64,000 nucleotides of DNA, taken from NCBI GenBank assembly GCA_021613535.1, contig CP075497.1:10540001-10604000 (forward strand). The letters are read 5' to 3'. The stretch comes from Adineta vaga (Eukaryota > Rotifera). Shown piece after piece: positions 52,380-63,314 of the stretch. The notes beneath the pieces are model-generated. The model was not told the DNA's origin. It searched no databases and saw nothing but the letters and a program-made list of their open reading frames with translations. Within the stretch, counting starts at the first letter, position 1; every line of letters begins with the position of its first letter. The position numbers were made by a program, and so were the translations under genes.

Positions 52380-53932
52380 TTATAAATCTGTATGATTTTC
52401 ATTCGCATAATTTAACAATAAACTGATATAGTCTGTTGACTTTGTTGTTGTGATATTCGTACTATTGATTGTACTCTGATTGATTAAATTATATCCATAA
52501 CTCGATTTTGAATCTTTATTAGAATAGATTACTGTTGTTGTTCGTTTACGAAACATTCGCATAAATAATGTTAAATAAATAAATGTTATAATAACAATAA
52601 TCAGTAGTAGATATATCCAACAATTCGAAACATTATAAGCATTATGTTTCAAACGTTTACTTTGAACACTAAGTTTAGCTGTATTTGTATCAATTAGATT
52701 TTCGGCTTCGATCAGTTTCTAGAAAATTCAAAACTAGAAAGATAATAAAAGATGAAATAACAAACTTTTTGATCATCTCTAACAATATCATTCAAACGTT
52801 GTGCGCTATGAAGAAGACTTTTCGTTGTTTGTCTCATAGATGTTGCTATATCATCTTGTTTATCTTCTTCAGAATGAATATGTTGTTGTTGTCGATTTAA
52901 TTGTGCTGGAAGAGAAAAAAAGGCCATTGAATGATATTCATTGAACATCAATGTACTTACGACGATCCGATTTCTTTAATGTAGTATGATGTTTTTCATT
53001 TTCATTCAAAGAGATTGAACGAGTTAGGATTTCCGTTTCTTGTTCTTCAACAGGCAAGTCAATGTGTCTCGCATTAGGTACTTTTTTTGGAAATGTTTGA
53101 TCTTCCTGTAATGTAATCAAATTATATATGTCAAACAAAATCAATTTTTGCTTTTAAGAACAATAAGTGATCAATATAAAACGATACATTTTCGAACAAA
53201 GACTTTCAACTCAAACAATAGAAAAATAAATGAAGTTAATTATTTTCGTCAAAAAATAGAATTGTGTAGGAAGAGAAAAACAAGGAAGCTATTCATCAAT
53301 TGTTTATTTCAAATAATTAGAGAAAAAAATGTATTAATGAGATGATTATCTGATTTCAAAAGTCGAATAGAGTTCATTCATCGAACATGTTTTTGTTAGT
53401 CGTGATGATCTCAAAATGTTTCTTACGCACATTTTGAGATGTTTCATGAAACAAGGAAGGATACGGCATAACTAATTTATGTCTGTCAGATAGACAGAGA
53501 TTTCTATTCGTTCGTACTCGAACTTCCGGAGCACTTTATAGCCTTGAGAAATGAGCCAAGTGAATTAGAAAAACTTTCGACATACCATTTTTACAGGATC
53601 GATTGTTTGACGTAATTTATCGATTCTTTCTTTATATTCTTTCACTTGTTTTACATTTGGAAAACTAAACATTATAGGAAAAAAGAATCTTTTCTTCAGA
53701 ATTCAATTCAATACTTCGTCCATTTTTGTACATCATTTAACATTCCAGTTAATGCATCGACAAACTATAAATAATTTGAAGAATAATATTGTCTTCTTCA
53801 ATCTTATTTCTTTCTTTCTTTTACTTGCTGAAGTTTCCAATCTTCAATCGATTTCTCTTCGACTAGTTTTTCAGTTGAAGATAATAATCTTCGAAATATT
53901 TTCTCAACTGGTAGATTCGAAGATACAACCAT
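52380..53932 (-). CDS. USE1: USE1 ER SNARE (Qc type) with a long luminal tail
   Basis: USE1 is a tail-anchored SNARE acting in Golgi-to-ER retrograde fusion. The ATG at 53932 opens MVVSSNLPVEKIFRRLLSST and VEEKSIEDWKLQQFVDAL, matching the family N-terminus. A Lys/Glu-rich linker follows, then the SNARE helix: EEDKQDDIATSMRQTTKSLL, SAQRLNDIVRDDQK, LIEAENLIDTNTAKLSVQ, with Asp at the central layer as in other USE1 proteins. The membrane anchor is CWIYLLLIIVIITFIYLTLF. It continues for 56 residues after MRMF, with sequons NQS, NST, NIT and NHT; known USE1 proteins end within a few residues of the anchor. Six exons, with one intron of about 480 nt. It lies 94 nt downstream of HACD3. Confidence 0.87.
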
Positions 53933-54026
53933 ACTTATTCGATCTAGAACGATGCAAAGCTAGTTTATTTCTTGTTAGATGTGTCAATGTTTGAAAAGAG
54001 AAAGAACAAAAGATTTAATAGTTTTA

Positions 54027-55772
54027 TTATTGAGTCTTTTTTTTCAATGCTTTTGTTCGTTGACTCCACATATATCGCATCATATGTAGAAGACCTAAAA
54101 TAGACAAAGAGTTTGAAGAAGTTTTTGTTTTAGGACGTCTAGGAATTTACCGAATGGCATTAAAGCTAAATAGATTTGAAGAAAAAGTACGAAGTTAAAA
54201 GCAAAATTTAGTTTATTTGGTAATGCCATGCTGAAATAACGTGTGGAATGATAATGATTCAAACTTTTATAAATAATCAAGCCTAAATCATACAAGATTA
54301 ATGAGAAAAACATTTCGTTAGAAGAAAACTTCTTCTACCTTCAATAAATGCACCTAATGGATAAAGAATAATCCAAAGTGTATAACGAAACCATGTGATT
54401 ATACGATTATCTATATTTAAAAGACGAATACCATAATATGGATAACTATAAATGATACAAAAATTGAGAAGATTTGTTGATAGGAATAAGAATTTGATTA
54501 CCGGAAAAGTTCGACGAAACTCCAGACGAAGAGAAGATAAGGAACAATGGGTAATGTTTGTATTTGACGATTGAAATTAATAACAATAAAAAGAATTAAA
54601 TTGCGAAAGAGAAACTAAATATCAACGAGAATAGATAGAGTTGTCTTTTATGAATTGAATTCTTTACTTGAAATAATGGAGTTAACCAATCACCTTTGGT
54701 AAAACCAATTAAAGGATGAATTATTTCAAGAATAGCTAATGCTTGACATATTTTTATGGGATTTTCAACAACTCTATAACCATTTTTTAGATCTTAATTA
54801 AAATAAGAATATTTAGAAGTGAAATGTCATATTTATATTTTGATAATACTCACGTCCATGAGTAATAAAATACATAGTTAAACGAGTAAATACCCAGAAA
54901 TAAGCCATGAATTGAAAAAGATTATAGAAGAGTAACCAACTTGTTCGATGATCAAGAAAACCTTGAAAAGATATATATACATTTCATTTTGAAATTTCTA
55001 AGAAGTACAAAATCAATCTGATAAAATTATTTTATGGAAAATACCTTTTGCTTTAGATTTTCGAGGATCTTGACGAAGTGATTTGTACATATCATCGTTA
55101 AAATTCTTATTCTACAAAACGAATATTAAAAAATAAACAGTTAGTAATGAGAATATCACTTACAAACATAGATTTCTTCTGTTCATCATCGGATTCATCT
55201 TCACTGAATGTCATCCGATCAAAATCAGCCTATTGAAATCAAATGAAATCTTCGAAAAATTCAAAACTGAATCGAATTTACTTTCAACCAAGGTAGTTTA
55301 GCAGATGCTTTAGTTAAACGTGGCCATGCATTATTATTGCTATCACTTTTCTTCTTCTTTAAAGTAACACTTATTTCACGATCATTGATTTTATAATTAC
55401 TAGCCTATATCATCAATTGAAAAGATCAATCATTCAACATTGTTCTATTGTAAAACTTACATTTGTATCAATTTTTTCATATAGTTCAATTTCAAATGTA
55501 TACAATTGTTCACCACGTGAACCGCTACATCCATTTGCTTGAAATTTAATACTACCTTCATTAATATCAACTTTCGGATGCTAAACAAAGGACAAATAAG
55601 TAGGTATTTCATATCCTTAAGTACTTACTTTCACATCCGTAAGTCCAATTCGTAATGATACATTTGACGCTGTTTGTCCCCAATGAATCTAATCAAAACA
55701 GAATTCTCTACGAAATTCACAGTATACATATACAAATAATACCGGTGGATGTAAATCAATTGATGATGCCAT
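54027..55772 (-). CDS. HACD3: Very-long-chain 3-hydroxyacyl-CoA dehydratase 3 (CS domain plus PTPLA domain)
   Basis: HACD enzymes catalyse the third step of very-long-chain fatty acid elongation in the ER membrane. The N-terminal CS (p23-like) domain reads LHPPIHWGQTASNVSLRI, IKFQANGC, YTFEIELYEKID, ISVTLKKK and AWPRLTKAS, followed by an acidic linker (SEDESDDEQKK). The dehydratase part has several membrane helices: SWLLFYNLFQFMAYFWVF, ICQALAILEIIHPLIG, NLILFIVINFNRQIQTLP, VWSFVELFRYPYYGI, WFRYTLWIILYPLGAFIEG. The catalytic Tyr and Glu, seven residues apart in LYPLGAFIE, are both present. The end is LLHMMRYMWSQRTKALKKK. About ten small exons; an acceptor-like AG directly abuts the ATG. Confidence 0.9.
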
Positions 55773-57109
55773 CTAGAATGAATGAATGAATGTGATCTTC
55801 TTTTATTATATATTTTAAATCCATCATCGAAATTTTCTATTTGTTGATTAGTATCATAATCTTAGAATTGAATCATGTCTTTTTTTTTGTTTCAATTTTC
55901 GTCAAATTTTATTTTATTTATTAGTATAAGTAGAATTTGAGAGAACATACGCAAAAAAAAGTTTTTTTTAAGGAAAGAAAAAGAACCACATTAAAAAAAG
56001 ATAGATCAGCGCATCAGGACCAGAGAAAAAAGAACTAGATACATTCCGACTCACAAAAAAGAGGTTTAATTACGTGCTTTTATACACAGCGAAAAGAAAT
56101 TCATTGTCTTTCTCGCTATCACCATCTTTTTGTTTTGCTTCAAACATTTTAAACACAAACACGCATTTCAATCTATCTGCGTGCATAAATCTCTATGAAA
56201 ATTTTGTTCACAACAAGTGAATCTCTGTTAAAATAGATCTCGTGTATAGAATTGATTTGTTTGTCTTTCTTTTGTAATAGCGCCAAGACAAACGCAAGAA
56301 GAAGAAAAAAAACATCAGAGCAAAGAAAAGTTTAAATGTATTGATTTACGCGTACACACACCATAACCATACAGAGATATTTTAACTAAAAGCATCACAC
56401 GCACACACTACAAGAAGTAGAGAAAGTGATTAATAAAGAGAAAAGAAAAAGAAAAATTCGTTTGGTTTTCTTTTTGTGTAAAGAGAAAAAGAGATATTGA
56501 CAGTAAAAACTAATGAGTTGAGAGAGACAGACAGAGAGAGAGAGAGCGAAAAGAAAGAGAGCAAGAAAAAAATCTTTATTGCACACACACGCGTGCGTGA
56601 GCAGCACAGCACAGCACAACAGTAGTAGATCTCTTTTGGTTTAGTTTAGTTCGTTTAGTTTGTACTTTTTGTCGATATCAAGCTCGGCCATCAAATAAGA
56701 GCGTACATCACATTTAAGAAAGAAGAATAAGAATAAGACGAAAATGAAAACAACAGACATTCACATCACATCACGAACATACGAAAAAAATGGATGGTAC
56801 CGGGAGGGAATTCTCAGTATGGTGCAGTGCATCATCAGCGGAAAAAACAGATATGAATTAAAGAGCAAAAAAAAATTTCTATGTGAAACTCACACAAATA
56901 TAGTCGACAGTAATAGATACATGTAATGAAAGAGCATGAATTGTAAATGTACACGATTGTAATGAGACAAAGAGAAAGAGGACACAGTTTTATCATTTCA
57001 CTGACTTTGTTTTGGCCGATAGAGAAAAGAGAAAAAAAAACAAAAAAGAAAGAAAAAACGAAAAATGAAATCAACTCGCAAGTTTTCTTTTTGCCTGTCA
57101 TTGTTACTA
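55773..57109. other. Intergenic between HACD3 and the GW182 stop
   Basis: These 1.3 kb hold the HACD3 promoter and the GW182 3' flank. The sequence is A- and T-run rich with a short GA tract near 56529-56546. Open frames at 56395-57101 are low-complexity. I looked for an RRM exon continuing GW182 and found none. Confidence 0.6.
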
Positions 57110-60100
57110 CTACATATATGGTCGATAGCTGCCGAAAGACGCATGTGGTGGTGGATGATTGAGCGATTGTGGTGGTTTGGATGGACCACGATATTGTTGC
57201 GATTTACCCCAATCATTCATCGCAGGATGAAAGCCTTGTTGATCTTGTAATGGTCCTTGTTGCCATTGTGATCGATTTCCTTGCTGTTGTCGTGACATAT
57301 GATGAAGTAATTGAGGATTTGAAAAGGCACTAATTAAAGCAAGATTCAAATAAAACGAAACAAAAAGAAAAAAGAATTTTATCTTACCTCTCTCCTCCAC
57401 CAACATTGAGATTATTCATTGATGATCCTTTAGGACCAATGATCAATGAATTTGGTGTTGCATGTAGATCATCTTCTGCATTCGGTAATGATGATTTCCA
57501 ATTCCATAATTGACCAGGTACAAATGGTGGTGGTCCATCGGTATCATCAACAAATTCAGATAACGGATCACCAAATGCTGATGATGATACTTGGTTATTA
57601 TGTGCATGTGAATCAAGATTACTGATTTGATGTAAATTATTTGCTTCATTCGTATGAGCATTTTCCCAATTTTCATTTGAATTACCACTTGTTTGCCAAT
57701 CTTTTTGTGATAAACCCGATGATCCAAACATTGATGATGAAGATTGTGGACCACGTGATGCTGTTTGTTGTTTTGTCCATTGATGTAAACGTGATTGATC
57801 AACATTCAAGGAATTTTGCATTCGATCTGCTAATTGATCTTGAGATTGTGATGATGATACACCGGGTGGTGGTTGATTTTGACCACCTGGACCATTATTC
57901 ATCATTTGTGATGACGTTGGTGTTGGTGTACCTGATTGTTGTTGAATAAGTTTAGCATGCGCATCTTGAATTTGTTTTTGTACAACTAACATTTCTTGTC
58001 GTTTTTGATTCAATAATTTAGTTAAGCGTTCATATTCAGTTTGGAAGAACGTAATTGGAAAACGTTGTTTATGTTTTGAAAAATCAGTTATTTGAACAGT
58101 TAATGACTGATATTTTTGTTGAAGCTCAAATAATTTTTGGAGAAGCTATTGAATAGAAAATACAAGATCGATTTTGGAAAGTGATGTTTTTTTCAAAGAA
58201 AATCTTTACGTGTAACATAAATGGTGGTAGTTTTGTATTGAGCAAATCTTGACTAATTAAACCGGCTTGAACAGCAAGACGAAATTGTTGCATAATTTGA
58301 GCATGAACGGCAACATTATTATTCACATTTCCTGATCCTTGTTGTTGCTGTTGTTGTTGTTGTTGTTGTTGTTGTGATGGTGTAGGTGTTTGAGATGATT
58401 GTGTTGGAATATTGCCTTGTTTACCACCTAATGCAACATATGGTGCTTGATTTGGTACAGGTGATGTTGTGGATAATTTTGGTGATATCAAACCACCTGT
58501 ACCCATGATTGCACCAGATGATGTTTGTACACCGGTAGGATTCATCGGTCGTAAAATATTATTTGATTGATAGAGTGAACCAGGTCGTGGTGGAAATGGA
58601 AGTTGAGATGGTGGTAACATATGATGTGGTGGTGGTGCATTTGATCCCGAAGGTAATAAACCACCATGGCCCATGATTGGATTTTTTAGATCAGAACCTT
58701 GTCGATATGGATCATTCATGGATGAATTATCAAAACTAGACATACGATGCATATTATGAGGATCATGTGTATTTTCATTGAGATCATAATCATTCATAAA
58801 TCGTTGTCGATTCATTGATGACATTCCTAATGGTCCACCCATACCACCGCCACCGCCGCCGCCACCACCACCACCACCTGGTCCTCCTTGTACACCCCAG
58901 CTACTTGTATCGACTTGACCTTCATATGGATCGAAGGGAACTTTATTTTGTGAACCCTAAATAATCGAATAACGAATAAAGATGGGAATGATATTTGTCT
59001 AAACGAAACTAACCTGTAAACCCCAATCACTTGTATCAACTACGCCATCATTAAACCAATCAGATGAACCATGGTGCATTCCTTGTTGAGGATGAGAATT
59101 CCAATTTGATGGTGCTGATTGTTGTGTACGAAAATTCTGTTGTTGCGGTGTTGGTGATGAAGTTCTTTGACTAGTCAATGCAGATGTATCATTCCATTGT
59201 GATGATGATGTTGGTTGTGGTATTGTTGGTGATTGTTGTTTAGACCAATTTTCATCATTAAGCGTCATTTGTGATGTAGATGATGTCGATAATGGATTTT
59301 GAACATTACTTGGAATAAGTTTTTGTACCACTGCTGGTTGTGGTTGTGAAATAATATTTGGTTGATTAGATAAAGCTGCTTTTGTTCCATTAGTCCATTT
59401 TTTCACTGGAACGGAGACTGATTCTATTGGATCACCCCAGACAGATGTGCCATCATCAAAATTTGTGCGTTTAGCTACTTTGATTTCAGGTTCATCCCAA
59501 CCTAATTGTTCTACAAGTTTAGGTTGTGGAACATAATTTACAGGTGTATCATCATTTCCACTTGAAGGATCAACATTTGCACCACCAAGAGCAATAGCTG
59601 ATTTAAGTGCACCAGTAAGTGAAGCAGCTATTGAGGAGGATGATGATGAAGATTTATGCTTATTAATCACCGAACCATTATTACTACTTGTTGTCAATGT
59701 AAGCGTGTCACTTGCATTACCCGATGATGCAGGATCTTGCCATGTTGCCGATGCACTGTGCAACATAAAGAAGAGAATATGTTTGAGATAGAAGAATACA
59801 TATGGAAGAATATATAATCGTACCTATTATTATCTATATTGTTGTTATTATTTTGAGACAAATTAAATGAACCACCACTGCTACTAGCTGGATTTGCTCC
59901 ATAGAAATTGCTCATATCCGGCCATTGATTACTTGTTGCATTGCTATTTCCAATTGCATTCGATCTGGACGGATTATTATTATTATTAACTGTTTGTTGT
60001 TGTTGTGGTTGTTGAAAATTCGACCAACCATTTTGTGTTGAATTATTCGAAGTCACCGGCTTACCCCAATCGGACGTTGGACTGGATGTTTCAAGTCGAT

Positions 60101-61070
60101 CAAAACCTAAAAAATGAATCGAAAATAAACGTTTATTACTAGATTAAAAATAAAATAAGCAAAAATATAGAAATCATGCACATTAATTATGAACATTAAA
60201 TCAAAAGCAGTGGAAAAGAAATAACTCATACCATCCCCACCGCCCGCTGTATTATGATTAGAATCAAGTGATTGTTGTGATGAAGATCCAACTAGATTTG
60301 AATGTTTTTGAGTATCATCATCCATCATCCATGATGCTGTTTGATTGAAATTTAAAGGCCAATTCATTTGAGATTGTTGTTGCTGTTGTGGTTGTTGTTG
60401 ATCATAAAAGTTCGATGGGAAACCAGTACGTGAGCCTTGAAAATTAAATGCACTACTTGTTGAAGTTGTTACTTGAGATGGTGAAATGCTTCTGGTCGTC
60501 GATATGGCTCCTGTTGCCCCTGATATTTGTGTATTACTACCTCCTCCAACAGAAGTCGTTGTTGTTGAATGTTGAGAAGATGGTGATGAAGATGATGGCG
60601 AATTACCAACAACATTTCCACTACCACTATTATTCCCTGTATTTGTTATGACAGTATTCGTTACTGCAGCATTTGCTGCTGTTATTGTTGATGAAGATGC
60701 AGACGTATTGGACGGTGTATTTGGATTTGAATTGAGAATTTGTGCCCAAGTTGGTTTCGATGGTGAGGGATAAGGCGACGATCCACTGACACCAGTCGTA
60801 TTACTACCAACACCTCCACCACCGCCTATTTACAGAGATAGAAGAAGAACAATAACAACAAGACTATGAATAATGAATCAGTTGTTTTTCTCTTCAGTCA
60901 AATCAAATTCCCATAAGAACAATAATCAAAAGAAAGCAAGCACTGTGCAGATATATAACTTTTGTTTTGATCAATTACAAAACAAATAAATAAAATAAAT
61001 AAATAAACATCTTACCGAATAAAGATGAAGACGAAGAGCCTGTCGGAGACGGATGGCTCTCGTTACTCAT
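57110..61070 (-). CDS. GW182/TNRC6 miRNA silencing scaffold without RRM
   Basis: GW182 proteins bind Argonaute through Trp motifs and recruit PABP and deadenylases. The ATG at 61070 opens MSNESHPSPTGSSSSS. The N-terminal half is Gln/Ser/Asn-rich with many W motifs: SDWGKP, QNGWSN, LGWDEPEI, SVWGDPIES, VKKWTNG, NWSK, SNWNS, TSDWGLQ, TSSWGVQG. Then come a Gly run, a Gln run, and a UBA-like/Q-rich block (LAVQAGLISQDLLNTKLPP, LLQKLFELQQKYQSLTVQ). The PAM2-type segment follows: PPPFVPGQLWNWKSSLPNAE, DDLHATPNS. The protein then ends GPSKPPQSLNHPPPHASFGS with no RRM and no C-terminal silencing segment. Eight or so exons, mostly with 50-70 nt introns. Confidence 0.85.
58341..58374 (-). repeat. Poly-glutamine run in GW182
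   Basis: About a dozen consecutive Gln codons (CAA with one CAG) lie just before the UBA-like block. The run is a length-variable candidate within the gene. Confidence 0.9.
58844..58878 (-). repeat. Poly-glycine run in GW182
   Basis: A run of about a dozen Gly codons (GGT/GGC) follows the last W motif (TSSWGVQG). It is GC-rich against an AT-rich background. Confidence 0.9.
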
Positions 61071-61717
61071 CGTCACACAGACACTAGCTAGATACTGATG
61101 TGTTTGTGACGTTAAAATTAGAGAAGATCTAGAACGAAAGAGGGAGAAAGAGAAAAAAAACACGTTTCTTTTTTCATTTATATTCATGCACAATAAACCA
61201 TGTACAGATCGAGAGAAATTCTATTTTTTTTCTTCTTATGACTAGCAGCCATGCTTCATGAACCATTTAGAAGGAAACAAAGAATGTTGAATGTGTATGT
61301 GTGTGTAGTTTTTCTCTAAATGCATTGATGAATCAGTTAGTAGTCGAGAAAGAAAAACTTTTAACTGATGACATCTATACAAGAAAATCCGTTGATTTTC
61401 ATTAACGATAAATTTATTATTTTGATATTTAATTCATTTATTTGTTCGTTATGATTTCAATTTAATTTAGTCAAGAAGATTTTCAATGATAACAACTAAC
61501 GATATCTATAATAGTTTTCGTTGATTGATTCTTGTCAACTCTGTCAAAAAAATAAACACAATTGTTTTTTTTTATAGAAAGAAGAAGAAAAAAAGTGAGA
61601 CCAAAGTTCAAAAGGACAATCGCAAAGCATCAATCAATATTATGTAAGATTAAATAATATTACAAAATGATCATCTTATCAGATGTTTTTCTTCCGTTTT
61701 TGAATCTCAGAAAGATT
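61071..61717. promoter_or_regulatory. Shared divergent promoter region of GW182 and the SH2 genes
   Basis: GW182 runs left and the SH2 genes run right from this 0.65 kb. It is the only space for both promoters. No specific element could be recognised; an acceptor-like AG is at 61709-61710, 7 nt before the first SH2 ATG. Confidence 0.4.
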
Positions 61718-62393
61718 ATGGGTGAGAAAATGATGCAATCACCTTGATTTCGCTCTGCTATTTTTTTCTCCTTGATTTGTAATGAATACATAAGAAACTT
61801 CTCACTCTCTCTCTCTCTCTATTTCACACAGCATATATTGTTCAAAATGAGAAATCGAGTGAGCTTATTTCTTTCATAAACTATCCAAGATTTTCTTTCG
61901 TACGTTTTAATAATATAGAACAAATTGCATCAAAATCATGGTTTGTAAGCACTTGTTCGAATAAGAACGATGCTAATCATATCCTTGAATCTTGTCCTAC
62001 GATTGAAGTAAATATTATTTATTCTTTCATGAATTTCTCATTGAAATGTTTTAGAATGGAAATTTTCTTGTTCGTCGTAGTGAAAAAAAACCTAATCAAT
62101 ATACGATAACACTCTGGTTTGATAATACATCAACACATGTACGTATTAATCAATTAGGTAATGATCAATATCAACTTGAATTGAATCCGAATTCAAATTT
62201 AACAACATCGGTAATAAATATTTTAGTAGAGAAAAATATACTTCGAATAAGTATCTCATTCATTTAGATATTTTCAACAATCAATGATTTAATTGAATTT
62301 TATACGGAAAATCATATGAAACTAACAGGACATTGTAATGGATTTATTAAACTTAAATTTAATCCAAATCTATTTAAACATTTAAACTCTTAA
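61718..62393 (+). CDS. SH2-domain-only protein 1
   Basis: SH2 domains bind phosphotyrosine. Exons 61718-61721, 61832-62007, 62055-62210 and 62268-62393 encode 153 residues in consistent phase. The first exon is only ATG plus one base, so that start is inferred. The domain reads SKSWFVSTCSNKNDANHIL, NGNFLVRRSEKKPNQYTITL (with the phosphate-binding Arg of FLVR), a variable sheet, and STINDLIEFYTENHMKL. A TAA at 62391 closes the frame directly after the domain. There is no kinase or SH3 domain. The phosphotyrosine pocket looks intact. It lies 48 nt before the ATG of a second SH2 gene; the two may be one gene with a broken junction. Confidence 0.65.
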
Positions 62394-62441
62394 AGAGTTG
62401 GAAAATAAAAAAATATGTGATACTTTTATTTCAGATAGTTT

Positions 62442-63314
62442 ATGACACATACAATTACGCCTGATCCATATTTTGATGATGAAGATGTAAGTTTTTCAAA
62501 AGAAAACAATCTTTTTACTTCAAGTCAATCATAAATTCTTTCAGGAAGAAAATGAAGGTACTTTTTGTTTCTTTCTCTATAAACTTCAGCTGCTCCTATT
62601 CATTTCCTATTGATTATTGCTTAAAATTCTTTCGTCTTTCTTTTTATATCTTACAGATATCTATCGACAATTATTAAAACAACGAGGTAACCATATTCTC
62701 TCTACGATTGATTATACTAAAGATTAAGAACATTTATCTTTAGAACCATTACCACCATGTGATACTTCAACTGTATGTGATACGTTAACGAAAAAGATGA
62801 TTTTATTCTATGAAAGAATTCTTTAGTTACCAGTTTCATCACTATCGGAACGGTGTAGTTTATGTTCGAGAGAAGAAGCAGAGAATATTTTGAAAAGTGC
62901 AGATGGAATTTGTGTACGAAAGAATGATGAATCTTTTAATCCTTATCTATTGTTTTTAATTCAATTTATTAGTCAGGCAATTTTATAGTTCGTCCAAGTG
63001 TTCATCCGAATCATCCGTATTCATTGAGTGTTCTTGCAAATGATAAGAAAATCTATCATTTTCAAATCGGTTTAACATTGAACAAATATCTTCTTGGACC
63101 TCTTTCGTCCGTAGATTTATTAAAAGCAAAAGTAATCGATTAGAAATCTTATTTTCATCATGATTAAATTTCCTTTTCTTTTCAGACATTTCCTACACTG
63201 ACTGAGTTTTTAAAATGGTATTTAACATCTCCAATTCGATTTCAAGATAATAATAATAAACGACATTCAATTCAATTGCAATTATATTCGTCATTTGAAT
63301 CAACACGCTTTTAA
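62442..63314 (+). CDS. SH2-domain-only protein 2
   Basis: Seven short exons (62442-62486, 62545-62557, 62657-62686, 62744-62772, 62827-62913, 62973-63131, 63186-63314) join in perfect phase to give 163 residues. An acidic, Tyr-containing start (TPDPYFDDEDEENEDIYRQL) precedes a SH2 domain: CSREEAENILKSADGICSGN, FIVRPSVHPNHPYSLSV, NDKKIYHFQIG and TLTEFLKWYLTSPIRF. The phosphate-binding Arg (IVR) is kept. DEDEENEDIY and the earlier PYF could be phosphotyrosine sites. An acceptor-like TTTATTTCAG ends 7 nt before the ATG, and the frame upstream contains a stop, so it reads as a separate gene rather than the second half of its neighbour. Confidence 0.65.

Noticed and set aside
57443-57805. 120-codon minus-strand His/Ile-rich frame
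   Set aside because: Shadow frame of the Gln/Asn/Ser-rich GW182 exon.
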